Origin: Hydractinia symbiolongicarpus
Lineage: Eukaryota; Cnidaria; Hydrozoa; Anthoathecata; Hydractiniidae
Direction: 5' to 3'
DNA length: 64,000 nt
NCBI RefSeq assembly: GCF_029227915.1
Contig: NC_079877.1
Span: 27,551,851 to 27,615,850, forward strand
The position numbers and the translations under genes were made by a program. Below the pieces are notes generated by a model. The model worked only from the letters and a program-made list of their open reading frames with translations. It made no database searches and was not told where the DNA came from. Positions 15,001 to 25,892 of the stretch are shown here, piece after piece; position 1 is the stretch's first letter, and each line of letters opens with the position of its first letter.

Positions 15001-18000
15001 TAGTTAAAATGTTGTCCAGAAGTTTCCTAAGAAAGCAGGCCTGTTTGATCTCAGCTCGCAGCTTCTCAGTTTCAAAACTGTTTTATTTGTGGGGTCTATT
15101 TTTTTAGCGAAACATAGATAAAAGAGTTAATTCAAAAAGTGTGACAGCCTACAACTTTGCTCTAGTAAAATAATTAATTTTATATTGGGTAAAAATCATG
15201 TTTATCATGAAAACAGCAACAACAGTGTCAATCACCCCCGCAAATTAAATTGCAAACTTCCTAATCCCATATGGATAGCTCACGCAGATTAATTTAAGTG
15301 TGATTCAGCATAAAGCTACATGCATAATACCTGTCTACCTTTTCCAACACCAGTTCCATCACCAAGAAAAAACCCAGACCGGTTTCCACAAGGAAGAATG
15401 AGTTGATGACGCTGACACTGCGAAATAAAAAATAAAACATTAATAAGAGATTAATAAGAGATTACAACTACAGAGATAGTTATTTTTATATAAACCATGG
15501 TAAATTTTTAACAAGACAAACAACCAAACATAAACAATAAAGTATAATTTAATACTCTCACAATTCAGTTATGCATTCAATCTAAATACAAAGGAGACAC
15601 TTGGTTTTTAAAAATAAGTTTATAAATTTTAACTTACTGCAAACAAAATACCTTCAAGTTGCAAATCGCTTAGCTTCCCTATAATAATAATTAAAAAAAA
15701 ATTAAAACAAAAAATATATTTATTTATCTCCACATGGAATCTTTAACAAATTATTGCTAAACTAGCTGTATGCAAGGGTTGATACGCAAAATATTTAGGG
15801 TAGTATTCTCACGATGTTTGAATTCACTGTGATGGGTGTAAAAGATCACATTTAATATGACAAAATTTTCAATATTTGAGTGTATATGAAAGTAGCAATT
15901 AGTGGTAGAATTTGACAGATGTGTGTAAAAATTGATATTGATGTTTTAAATTTTGGTTCTACATGTTTTTAGCATATTACTATTATTATTACTATCTCGC
16001 CTGCAAGGATAGTATTGGTTTCCAACTGCTAACTGACTAACTAACTAACTAACTAACCATGTCCCTAATGGTCAATTGCAACATCACAGATTTAAACTTT
16101 GTACCTTAACACTCAAAGTACTTGGAAGTCATCTAAATGACGTTTTAGGCCAAAATTGATATTTGTTTTCGACAAAATTTAGCACAGTTAACAAAAAAAG
16201 TTTGTTGAACATAATGGTGACATCATAATTTTGATTTTTGTCATCGAAATGTCATTTTAGGCCGAAATTGGTCCAAAAATTAAAACTACTTTAATATTAA
16301 CCAAATTTGGAACAGTTAGTTAACAAATAAAGTATGCTGAACAGGCCTGGAAATTTGTGGAGTCTAGGGAAACGATTATCGTAAACGTTATCGTGACGAA
16401 AACGATCAAAACGTTTTTTCGATTCCGCGAAGTAGACCTTGCCGAAGCGATACGTTAACGACGGTAACGACTAGCTTTAAACTGATAAATAAGTGGAGAA
16501 CCATTTCATAATGACCCTAGTTAGTGACAAAACCTACCAATATAAATATATGCATATATTATAATATAAAATTTATTTTGAAATATTGTTCAACAGAAAC
16601 GGCGGAAACGTTGCGGAAACGAAACGATCATTTCCACCAAATTTCTCGGCCCGCTGAACATGATGGTGATATCAAAATTTTGATTTTTTGTTACCTAAAT
16701 GTCATTTTAGGACAAAATTGGTCCAAAAATGAAAACCACTTCATTTTCGACCAAATTTGGCACAGTTAACAAATAAAGTATGCTGAACATGATGGTGATA
16801 CAAAAGTTTGATTTTTTGTCACCTAAATGTCATTTTAGGCCAAAATTTGTCCAAAAATTAAAACTCCTTTACTTTCGACAAAATCTGGCACAGTTAACAA
16901 AAAAGTATGCTGAACTTGATGGTGACATCAAAATTTTGATTTTTTGTCACCTAAATGCCATTTTAGGCCAAAATTGGTCCAAAAATTAAATTTAATAGTT
17001 TATACAGCACCTGCATCTTGTTTGTTCTAACTTGGGCACCCCTAAAATTAGGGTGCTCAAAACTGGTATACCGATATCAAAAATGGCCTGTATTAACCAC
17101 TGGCATATTACGTGGCAAAATCCCCTTTGGTACATGAGAGACTTTTTGGCACTGAAGATTGACTTGTTTTAGGGACCATCTCAATATTTCAACTCATTAT
17201 TAATTAACAATTTAAAACAAAAAAGTGTTCCCCTTGTTAAAAGTAGATAAAAATAAACAAAACTTTTCCAACCCAACAAAAAATAATTGGGGAGCAATTT
17301 AGAATGAAGTTTCTTTTTGAAAGTTGAATTTCACATTAGGAAATCAGAATATTTATTTTGTAATTGATCGTTTCTTAATTCTAAAGAAGTGACCAAAGTG
17401 TGCCATTCTTTGGATTTAACTTCATGTCATAAAAGACACAAAATTTGGTGTTTGTTATAAATTTCAGCATTTTTTTATTTCTTTATACAGTGAAATACAG
17501 GTAAGGCAACAATTCGCCCTTCATTTCTGCAACCAGAACAAAGTTTATTTTTGCATTTTTGTCTAAGGTTTATTTTGATTTTCAGAAAACCTGATTAGTT
17601 AAAAATTTTTCACAATGAAAAGAAATATTTGTAAAACCTAGGAAGATGAAGAGAAAGAAGGAAACACATCTTTTAAATTTATTTTAAAACAAGCACAACT
17701 TCCAAATGATCTTTCTTTTGTTAGATTGGTGGTTCAGCGCATAAATTATGCACATTAAATAATACCTGAACAAAAAGAATGTAGCCAGCAAAAAGCTCTA
17801 GCACACCAATTTTAAATAAAAAAATAGAAAAAACTTTTATTTTGGTTTTTGGAAATTTTAAGAATATGATTTGATTAAAAAACAAGTTTGCTACTTAAAA
17901 ACTTGTGTCATCTAAAAAGCATCTAAAAAGCTAAGAGGCAAAGAAATTTGCAGTCATTTTATACCGCATTGCGTGCGTCTCGCTACCTGCGCAGCTAAGC

Positions 18001-21000
18001 TACAATTTTGCGTGACAGACAGACGGACAGACGAACAGACAGACAGACGTATATGGGTATTATAATATAGATTTTATGAATCATACTTTCCTAAATAAAA
18101 AAATTGGAATATAGCTGGATAGAATATAGAATTGTTGTTTCAAATCGTGCTATAAGAAGCTACAACAATGCGCTAAATGGCTATGTAAATGATTATTAAA
18201 AATAGCTTTTTTGTGCAAGTATTCATTTTTGGCTAAATAGAATAAATCTTTGTAGTAAATAAAATATTTATTTTTAATACCCAAATTTAAAAAATAAGGA
18301 TTAAATATTTACAAATAGGTTCTGTCATCTGCATTTAAAATCATTTTTTTCTCAGTAGCCAAATTTTTTCAAGTAATGGTGAATGTACTGATTAGCACCC
18401 TTTTCACAGTCAACTATTTCGTCGATGACATCAGTCACCTGGCAGTTTACAGCCTCATTATTTATCCCAAAAAGATGGCAAGATTGATATGTATAGCTGA
18501 TTTACCACAGCCAAATAATCAAAGACAACAGACCATGGACAATCATTGCTAAATCATGCAGATGTGGATAGGTTCCATTGAGGTTTTGATGTACCTAAAT
18601 AGTTTCTCGCAGACAACGGTGGGGAATACGGAAATGACCAATACAAGGACATGTGTGGAAATTTAAATATTAAGGTTGTTCACACTGCAGCTGAGAATCC
18701 TTGGAAAAATGGTTTATGCGAAAGAAATCATGCTGTTGTAGATAGATGCTTGGAGAAAATACTGGAACATAACCCTAATTCGACTGTGGAAAAAGCATTG
18801 ACATGGGCAAGAACTGTCTCCAGATATGGAATGGGTTTTCCTCATGTCAACTTGTGTTTGACCAAAACCCAAACTTGCCAAATATAATGACAGATTCACC
18901 TCCAACAATGGAAGGCTCAACTATCAGCCATACCTTCACTAATCATCTCAGTGCTTTGCACTCAGCAAGGCAAGCCTAAATAGAAGCTGATTCATCAGAG
19001 AAGATACAAAGAGCTCTCAGGCACAAGGTGAGAGCTAATTCTGAACACTTTGACACTGGTTGCAAGGTGTACTACAAGTGAGCCAGTGGGAGAAATTGAA
19101 TTATGAAGAAGAACAAATGGAAGAGGTGAATGTTGCTTTTGTGCCTATTGAACAACATAACAAGAAAAATGTCATTGCTCCCAAGGTAAGAGAAATCCAG
19201 ACCTGGAAGATTTTTCTGTGCTTGAGAAAGCGCCTGACATTGGGCAAAAAGCAATATCAGCAACTTGGTGATCACCGAGAAGACAGTTGAAAACAAGTGT
19301 TTGATTAAAGCCAAGCCAGACTCGTTGCTCTTGGATTCGAAGAGGATCAATCATCACCAGTGGACTCACCTATAGTTACCAAAAGCACCCTACGCATATT
19401 GCTGGCTGTTGCTGGTATTAAAGGGTGGCATTGTAAAACAACTGATGTTAAGGCTGCTTTCTTTCAAGGTTTAGAAATTGGGCGATATGTTTACTTGGTA
19501 CCACCTGTTGAAGCTAGCAACTTAAATTGCCTCTGGAAACTAAAAAAGGTTGTCTATCAACTAAATGATGCTGCACGTCACTGGTTCTTTAGCGTGAAGC
19601 AAGAAATTGAAAAGTTAGGTGGTGTTCAATCAAAATTTGATCCAGTATTGTTTTATTGCAGAATGAAAACAATTTGCAAGGAATAGTTGTTATAAATGTG
19701 GATGATTTTATTCACTTCGGATTTTTCTTTTGAAAACTGTGTTCTCTCAAAACTGCAAGAGATTTTGAAATGATGGAATTAAAAAATTATGGAACAAACT
19801 ATAGACAGAACACATTTTTAGCCAAATTAATAATTGTTTATACATTTACACAATTTTTATCATATTCTTATAAAGTCAACTTTGAGCTTTTTAATAATAT
19901 ACCGTATTTTCCGGTATGTAACCCGCGCGTTATAAGTTGATTTTTATGACTTCCACTGTTGGTGCGGGTTATAATGTGGTGCTGGTTATGTGATAAATTT
20001 TATATTTTCTGTCATTTATTGTGAAATTTAAAGTTTATACATTCAATGAAGAAAATAGTACCAACGGGATAAAATGCGTGCATCATGCGCGATACTATAT
20101 CTACGTAACCTTACTTTAACTACGTGATTTAATTTTTTTCAGACAGTGAAATTGCCTTAAATTTCTATTGCTTGCCAGTGCTAATATTACGAGCTCTCTC
20201 TGAAACACAATTCTGGAGATCATTTTTCTTTTGTGTTGAATGTAATTCTAATCTATTTATATCTTTGCAATCACATTGAGCACATTAAAATGATTTGCTT
20301 CTGGTAATAGAGCAATATAGCAGGTATCATTTTTAGGTTTAATTGACAAGCATTTCACAACCTAGTGCCCAGGACTTAATTATTATTTCCTGTTAAAAAA
20401 ATTGAACAATGTTAAAATTGAAGTATAGATATTTTTTATTTTATCTTCGCTACCTTCGAGCAACAGGTGGCCACTGAAAATATAAAAAAATATATATAAA
20501 ATACAATTGATAAGACACACGCAACAATTTCCTCCTCATTGCCGCCATTCATTTTATCATGCACACTGTGATTGCTGAGATATAAATAGTTAACAAAATT
20601 TTATAAACATTAAGGGGGATTTTAACGAAGCGAATTGAACGGCGAATTGTATCTGGGCATGCACAGTTTTGTTTGCTATGATTTTGCATCCAAATATTCG
20701 CTTCGCTGAAAAGTAGAAACAGTTCCTACTTTTTTGCGGCTAAAAGTTTTGCTGCTAGTTTTAGACCAATCAAAACGCAGTTGAACCAATATAAACAATG
20801 AATTTGGCGTGTAATTTATTTTGTCGTGAAAATTAAAAAGCGAATTCGCTGTTCAATTCGCTTCTTGAAAATCCCCCTTCAGAAAAGAACGTTCCGTACA
20901 TCGCTGTTACAAACAATCTGTGATAATTATAATGTTGTTTATTTTTATGCGAAAAAAATATACATAAAAAACAGAGATTTTACTTTAAATTTATAACCTG

Positions 21001-24000
21001 ATAGTATGTTTTTTTTATTTGTTTGTTTGCTTAATCGCAGGAAGCAAAAGTTATTATTGGCTGAAACTAATGTTTACAAATAAAAGGAAAACACCATTGT
21101 CAAATTAATTTTAATTCATTATTATTTCGGCAATCAGAGACAAGGAAGTTAAGACTGAGAGAGTTGCTAGTTCAGACACTTGGTTCTCGTGTTTGGGGTT
21201 CACAAGTTTAAACGTCCCCCACTTGTCTCCATCATGAAAAAAACAGAACACACGCACATAAATATAAAATGATTAGGGTAAGTAAAAATACGCTGAATTT
21301 TTTTCTTAACACGATGTGGGTTATGCAAAGGTGCGGGTAAGTAAAGCACATCGATTGAAACTTTAAATGGGTTATACGAAGGTGCGGGCTATCTGATAGC
21401 AGCTAGTTTATAACTCCCTAAAAAAGCTGAGCTGCGGGTTATACGATGTGCGGCTTATATACCGGAAAATACGGTAACAAAATACGTAAAATTCCTACAC
21501 TAAAATGCATTAAAAAAAACTATTAGTGAGTGTAAAATCAGCATATTATTTTCTATGTTAATCTGAAGTATTTGAGCTTTTCAATGGGAAAAAAAAATTC
21601 ATAATAAAAACACCAGGCATCTAGTAGGCTTACACTAAGTTGTAAATATATGCTATAAGGTGTCAAAGGTTTTTAAAAATTTTAAGTGTTTTTCTCTGAC
21701 TTGATTTTACAGGGATATATCAGGTTCCTTACACCCAGGGCTAAAATTTACAATCTTTGGAATGTGTTTGTGTATAGTGTAGTGGTATAGAATTTTTCAG
21801 AATTGTTAAATGTATATAAAGAAATTACCTTCTTAAAAGATACAGAAAAGTTTTATTTTTTAACAAAAATAATATTTAGTTTATTTATTGGGCCTTGTTT
21901 GAGCAACTAACGTTATGGATATCTATTTTAACTGTTTTGCCAAAATGAAACTCGTTTGCTTGTTCCAGGCCTCCTAATTTTTTGCTGACGACCCCATAAC
22001 CTGGACTGCATGTTGGTTTGCAATAAAATTTTGTAAGTAAACATATAAGGCGTATACAAGCCTAACCAGAAAATTTGATTGCAAACCAAGTTGCAGATCC
22101 CAAGTTATTGGGTCATTAAAAAAAAGTTAAGAGGGAAAAGCAAAAACATTTGTGTTAATCAATTCTTTTTTCAAAATATCTATGCATTGATAAAGTTTAA
22201 ATGCACATCTCATAACAGGTCTAAAATTACTTATGACAAAAATGTTAAAACTTGCCATTACTTAAATATGACATCTGTTATGCAGCATAATTATATCTAA
22301 ATTCTTTAAATGTAAATATCTTGAGAACGAAAAAAACTTGAAAACGTTCAATGCAATATGTAATCCAAAAACCTTGACAAAGATGTTGCCCAAAACCGTT
22401 TGGATCAACATTCTAGCTGTATCAATGAGGAAAACGAACGATAAACCTAGAGTAAGAGTAAGCTCCAAATAAGTCCAACATCATTTTATACCTCGTGTTC
22501 CCTTTAATTATGTTCATAAAATTTTTTCTGCCACTGTTGTTAAAATAATTTAATTATTCATAGTGTGAACATTATGTGCAATTAAACAGAAGTAAGTTTT
22601 GATTTTGACAATTTATAAACAAAAGAAATTTAGAGAACAATTTAGAATTTAGAGAACAAAAAATATATATATGTATATATCAAGCAAAGCATAATTCTTA
22701 AAAATTCAAAGTTTGCAATGTTTATTAATATAGTCAGAAATATATTTATTCTTCTAACTGGGCATTCCGTAAACGGCTGGTTTATTATTTTTTTATTCTA
22801 AAGTTATTAAAACTGAAAATAAAATATGAGATGCTAAGAAGAAAAATGTTTTTGAAATAAAAATCCAACAACACATTTTGAAAGAAAATTTGGTAAAACA
22901 TTTTACAAGACTGGGCTTTACAAGAGGACATAAATTTGTTAACTTAGTTCCCAGCACTATGCACCGGAGTTTGCTTTGTCTTTCGTTGTTGTTTTTTTAT
23001 TGCGTTAAAACGCGTTTTCATTGTGTCAAAAGAAAAAAAATCACCAAAAAATTATACTTTTCAATGATGTTATTTCCGTGTTTTTCGCTATTATGACAAT
23101 TACACTCAAAGACCTTTAAAAAAATTTAAGAAGGATGCAGGGCAAATTAATAGAAAAGACAACTACAGATGAAATTTTGATATGGTCATCTAGCCATTTT
23201 TTCTTTGTGTCAAAAAAAAAAGTTTATGAAAATGTTTCCATACATCAGAATAAACTACATTTTACTTGACTTTCCAATAGCAATTTCCAAATATATTAAT
23301 TTTATAAAAATAAAGACTTCTTAGGGACCATCTCAAAATTTTTGTACAAAAATCTTATAATGGGTATAAAAAACTTTGTATTAATTTATTAAATCCTCCG
23401 TATCATTTTATTTTTATTATGATCTTTTCCATTTGTTATACGAAGTTAATTTATCTTAATTGCTCTATTATCGCATTTCTTTATTCAAAAATAATAACAA
23501 AGTCTGTTTCTCCACATCAGAACGTGATTGTGTGGAGCTTTAACAACACCAAACATTGAAATGTGATGCTGTATCTTTGTATGCTGAATTTTTAAAATTT
23601 TGTTTTAAAATTTTAAAACAAATGTGTTAAAACTTTGGAAAGAAATTGTATACTAAATTATACTCCACTTGTGTTATGGCTTACTTTTGAAGTTTATTTC
23701 ATCTTAAGAAACATTGTATAGTAATTTACTTAGTTTAATTTGATATAAATGTTTTTTTCTTATTATAAAAAACTTTTTAAAAATTTTTAGACGGACTTTT
23801 CGTTTAAAATTTTATTTGAAAAGAAGCACGTTGTACGTCTCTAGTTAAACAAAACAAGTAGTTTGTAGCATTTCAAATAATAATACGAAAAAAGGGTACC
23901 AACATATTAAGATGGTCCCTTAGGGAATTTCGTGATTATAAAAATCATGCTAAAAGACTATACCTGCCTAAAATATCCTTACAATTTTGTTTTGGAAAGG

Positions 24001-24560
24001 ATATAGACCAAATATTATAACCCCAGTTGGTTAAATTAGTTAAAGTTACTAAACCCTGCATAAAAATAACCTTGTATGACAAAGTGTTTACACAAACATA
24101 CCTACCCTCGCCAATAACAAATTCTGGTAAGGTGTCAAGTAAGTTATAAGATGCCACTGGTAAATTCTGTGCCTAAATATATAGTAATAAGATCTTGCAA
24201 TACCTTAACAAAACTGCATACATTGTAGACTAGGGACGCTCAAAAGGTAAATCATGGAAATAACTGAGTAAGACTTGGAAAAAGGTAGTAAAGACAGACT
24301 GGATGCAGAGGAATTTGTGTTTACAACTAAAGGTCATGAAGATACCCTGTCTAACCCATGCTAGCTAAGAAATATGATGTTAAATCGAGAATGATGATGA
24401 AGTTTTCCTAAACAATGCAAAAATAACAAGAAAAACCCAAATGAACAGGTATATTTTACATACAGCTAACGAACCAGCTTCAACTATATTTCCAGGGTGT
24501 TTAATGCATTTATAGTTAGGTGGCAAAGAACTGCATGAGTACTGTGTGAATACTTCATCA
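1..24560 (-). CDS. SBNO: Strawberry-notch / FORGETTER1-family DExH helicase, 25 exons, partial at both ends
   Basis: Known family members are nuclear helicase-like proteins acting in chromatin and transcriptional regulation. Exons in transcription order: 24464-24560, 24106-24172, 15638-15678, 15331-15417, 14707-14798, 14555-14623, 14351-14430, 14141-14247, 13823-13875, 13150-13213, 12678-12768, 8561-8640, 7121-7188, 6773-6883, 6340-6433, 5201-5320, 4190-4275, 3024-3183, 2745-2805, 2406-2535, 1595-1796, 919-1014, 358-486, 227-288 and 1-102. Every junction has GT/AG and the phases match, giving 783 codons without a stop. Motifs in order: Walker [12 protein letters not shown] (about residue 90), DECHKAKH (about 203), CSATG (about 242), [31 protein letters not shown] (motif VI, about 575) and GKFLNRILG (about 715). 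The first visible exon enters in phase 2, so at least one upstream exon is missing; the C-terminal part lies left of position 1. Wording such as [20 protein letters not shown] and [18 protein letters not shown] recalls the plant FORGETTER1 branch more than vertebrate SBNO1/2 (from memory, not aligned). Confidence 0.93.
764..790. repeat. (AAC)n microsatellite
   Basis: About nine AAC/ACA units within the helicase intron 487-918, in a longer CAA-rich stretch (540-870). Confidence 0.85.
5360..5446. repeat. Three-unit minisatellite of about 24 bp
   Basis: Units of the type AAGCTGACTCATTTTGTAGT / AAGCTGACTTATTTTGATAT, with a diverged first copy (AAGCGGCTTATTTGTATT). It lies about 40 bp outside the acceptor of helicase exon 5201-5320. 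Confidence 0.55.
6409..6670 (-). repeat. 130-bp tandem duplication including a helicase exon start
   Basis: Sequence 6411-6535 is repeated at 6541-6668 (shared words TTTCAGGTAA, CAAAAGAA, TTTAGTTTG, ACATCGTAGGCTGA, GCAATCTA). The first copy includes the first 23 bases and acceptor of exon 6340-6433. In the second copy the exon-like bases persist, but the acceptor AG has become AT after TTTCA, so it is a dead pseudo-exon upstream of the real one. Confidence 0.8.
7617..7990 (-). mobile_element. LINE/SINE 3' remnant with CCATGCTAGCATGG core
   Basis: Contains CATCATCACCATTCTCGGCT at 7620-7639, which on the minus strand is an (ATG)n-type tail, beside the palindromic word TCCATGCTAGCATGGGTTGG. I know this word from abundant retroelement 3' ends in cephalopods and other invertebrates. 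About 300 bp of further sequence looks like the same 3' untranslated region. It lies in the helicase intron between exons 7121-7188 and 8561-8640. The left edge of the tail is clear; the other edge is a guess. Confidence 0.5.
9498..10427 (-). CDS. HSPBP1: Hsp70-binding protein 1 (HSPBP1/Fes1 family), intronless, nested
   Basis: Co-chaperone of cytosolic Hsp70: the family's armadillo-repeat domain grips the Hsp70 ATPase lobe and promotes nucleotide release. A single 309-residue reading frame ends in TGA at 9498. It begins with [20 protein letters not shown], followed by the family-typical [17 protein letters not shown], a helix with [13 protein letters not shown], then [36 protein letters not shown] and [20 protein letters not shown], which are armadillo-like helices. 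Human HSPBP1 is about 360 residues, so this is near full length and lacks only an N-terminal low-complexity tail. I chose the Met at 10427 because homology begins there; an in-frame Met at 10541 would add a hydrophobic stretch foreign to the family. It lies in the 8641-12677 intron of the helicase gene, same strand, with no introns of its own. It may be a retrocopy that became fixed, or it may have lost its introns. Confidence 0.93.
   Translation of the reverse strand: MASGEDKNQKELQKLLKMSLKLTDQELQTYANTEMGEERKKWLQDAINHVLENDDGKKLTMFSEMLFTYNPTSVFTDSQLADLENVLDAINFLCEGMDMGLDFNKMGGLKFCLDMLKYTQYSSLQWRTADLIANCAQNSPICQNTLLEHNGIVILLKKVRETDVETVRIKTLYALSSAVGSHEAAEKLFIRLKGVNQLISLMSNENVKLRLKSSFFLRKLICSDFAHKEIDYAEVANKLVELLRHAHDETHENIAGVLLFLMQKDDVIKSQCKKSNVATLLQERITDLAEKDAEMYEKEIDIYMSIAKL
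11992..12062. repeat. Two-unit tandem duplication of about 36 bp
   Basis: AAAAAACCTTTAAAATAATC followed by ATCATTTTTTTAC occurs twice in direct succession with no mismatch that I can see. It is intronic, and such exact repeats suggest a recent slippage event. Confidence 0.8.
16085..16990. repeat. 128-bp minisatellite, about five units, interrupted
   Basis: Successive units of 128-129 bp share words such as GTCATTTTAGGCCAAAATTG, TTGGCACAGTTAACAAA and GTATGCTGAACATGATGGTG. The GCTGAACA anchor recurs at 16336, 16653, 16782 and 16909, with a diverged one at 16208. The array is split by the 309-bp element at 16344-16652. An ACTA-rich run at 16032-16058 lies just upstream. Confidence 0.88.
16344..16652. 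mobile_element. 309-bp hAT-like MITE inside the minisatellite
   Basis: Ends GGCCTGGAAATTTGTGGA and TCCACCAAATTTCTCGGCCC are imperfect inverted repeats. The 8-bp sequence GCTGAACA lies directly on both sides (16336-16343 and 16653-16660), while uninterrupted units of the surrounding minisatellite contain it once, so it is a real target duplication. An 8-bp duplication fits hAT. The interior has CG-containing words (ACGTTATCG, AACGTT) unlike its surroundings, and no coding frame. Confidence 0.82.
17940..18074 (-). mobile_element. Helitron-like 5' end
   Basis: Read on the minus strand it begins TCTATATTATAATACCCATA, then CTGTCTGTCTG repeats, GTCACGCAAAATTGTAGCTT and AGCTGCGCAGG, closely matching the start of the complete Helitron at 57676-57815. 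No matching 3' hairpin with CTAG was found to the left, so the extent is unknown. It may be a longer Helitron that includes the 128-bp minisatellite, or only a fragment. Confidence 0.55.
18590..19760 (+). pseudogene. Dead copia retrotransposon fragment in helicase intron
   Basis: Conceptual pieces of a copia Pol lie in order: integrase core ([35 protein letters not shown]), then reverse transcriptase ([60 protein letters not shown]). They occupy several frames with stops between them, the stretch between integrase and RT is shortened, and Gag, protease and RNase H are missing. I saw no LTRs. It is clearly related to, but distinct from, the intact copia at 27053-31913. It runs antisense to the helicase gene within the intron 15679-24105. 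Confidence 0.85.
19902..21474. mobile_element. 1573-bp TIR element with TA target duplication
   Basis: The left end CCGTATTTTCCGGTATGTAA and right end TTATATACCGGAAAATACGG are inverted repeats (16 bp perfect, then related GCGGGTTATA-type motifs), flanked by TA at 19900-19901 and 21475-21476. Several internal copies of GTGCGGGTTATA-like words occur near both ends. There is no coding frame. A TA duplication fits the Tc1/mariner/pogo group, but the end sequence is also known from unclassified animal MITEs, so the superfamily is uncertain. Confidence 0.85.
20614..20877. mobile_element. 264-bp MITE nested in the 1573-bp element
   Basis: The ends GGGGGATTTTaACGAAGCGAAT and its complement (ATTCGCTTCTTGAAAATCCCCC) form inverted repeats of about 30 bp with few mismatches. 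The flanks are TTAA on the left and TTCA on the right, which fits a slightly decayed TTAA duplication of the piggyBac/Kolobok type. It has no coding capacity. Confidence 0.7.
24236..24402 (+). mobile_element. Second, shorter copy of the ATG-tailed 3' remnant
   Basis: Carries CTAACCCATGCTAGC and ends GAGAATGATGATGAAG, the same tail words as 7617-7990 but in the opposite orientation and more decayed. It lies in the intron between the first two visible helicase exons. Confidence 0.42.
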
Positions 24561-25064
24561 CTAAAAAATAAAGAAAATATAAATATAAACATATTTAAAT
24601 GCAGGGTTTAAAAATAGAAACTTTTGATAGAAAATAAGCTTTGTATGATTGGGGACAATTTTTTATTATTGTAAACTTGTATGGCAGTAGCACTAACACC
24701 AACAAAACTGTGGTTAAAAAAAAAACTGACACTAACTAATGATACCATCATTATAAAAAACATGAACAATTAAAAAAGTGGCATCTTATCATAGTACTTC
24801 AACATTGCACTTTAAAAATGGTAGAATGGCAGCACTGGCAGCAACTATATGTCCTGACTGGAAAAGAAAGAAAATTTTACTGTGTATTCGCCAGTATATT
24901 ACCGATCAGTGGCAAAATTTGTTCACTTGTTAGAACCACAAAGGTTTTAAAAAAAGAAATAGTATTTTATAGGCACTGGATGCATCAATAACCATAATGT
25001 GATTCTCTCCAGAAAAATGGACCACTTCTTTATTCGGATTATTCAAAATATGAAATATGGAAAT
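24561..25064 (-). other. Region above the first visible helicase exon
   Basis: Because exon 24464-24560 enters in phase 2, at least one coding exon lies upstream. One good acceptor (polypyrimidine plus AG, exon edge at 24857, minus strand) opens a 22-codon frame ending in TGA, but nothing in it resembles the family, so I do not call it an exon. Confidence 0.4.
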
Positions 25065-25069
25065 CTTAT

Positions 25070-25887
25070 CAGGGAATTCCATGAGACGCGTGCGATCGTA
25101 TACACACGCGCCCACACACTTGCAACAGCTATTCAGGCATGCGATTCAACGCACACACTAATTACGCTCCTTACTCGCGTAAAGTAAAAAAAATTAACGA
25201 AGAAATTATAAAAGTTGATTTTCTACAGTGTAGTTAATGTCGCCGCCTAAGGCTACGCTTTAAGCACTTAACTATTAAAAAGTGTATTCCAAAAATCAAT
25301 CGTTTAACAACGACAGCTTCAACTGTATCATTAAAAACAGTTTATAATCACTTGTGGTTAATTTTTTTTTTTTTAAAGTTAATTAAATGCCATGTTCTTT
25401 TCCGTGTTTAAATTAAATGTGGTTTTTTCTGTCTGTGTGAAATTAAATGTGTGTTAAACATTTTATTTTAAAATTAAACTTAATTTAAAATAAAACCTCA
25501 ATAAAGAAAAAATGACTCCCATTTTTACCATTTTTATAGATAATAGATAACCTACGGAGAAAATATAACCCTGGGAACAAGGTTAAATAGCACTACAAAC
25601 AAAATTGCAGACCATTGCAATAAGTGCAACGTGTAGCACGTGTCAGCGTCCACTGTTTAAATTTAATTATATAGTATATTTACCTATTATAAATTACTTC
25701 CTACAACGAACCAAGGTGTTTTGTTAATATATTTAGCACTTTTACACCACTTACAGAAAACTCATGGGACTGATAAGAGTGAAATAAACCAGGAAAAAAA
25801 TCGGAAAAACACACGCGCAAATTTTCTAAAATAGATTTATGTGTGCAATGTGTAGCACGCGTGTTGTTTTCTTCGTGGAATTCCCTG
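25070..25887 (-). mobile_element. 818-bp non-autonomous TIR element, copy A
   Basis: Bounded by the 11-bp inverted repeat CAGGGAATTCC / GGAATTCCCTG and flanked by the 5-bp direct repeat CTTAT (25065-25069 and 25888-25892). No transposase-like frame lies inside; the interior is AT-rich with CG-rich subterminal stretches. It matches copy B (34562-35471) over its whole length in inverted orientation. With 5-bp duplications and CAGGG ends it fits none of the common superfamilies I can name with certainty (hAT gives 8 bp, Tc1/mariner gives TA), so I leave it unassigned. Confidence 0.88.
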
Positions 25888-25892
25888 CTTAT

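Larger units (their letters stand above)
15679..24105 (-). other. 8.4-kb helicase intron, repeat nest
   Basis: Holds the minisatellite with its MITE, the Helitron-like end, the copia fragment and the 1573-bp TIR element with its nested MITE. The parts at 16991-17939 and 21480-24105 are AT-rich with no exon, RNA gene or repeat that I can name. Confidence 0.7.

Noticed and set aside
16085-16990. CRISPR-like array
   Set aside because: The 128-bp units repeat throughout, without unique spacers, in a eukaryotic intron; it is a minisatellite.
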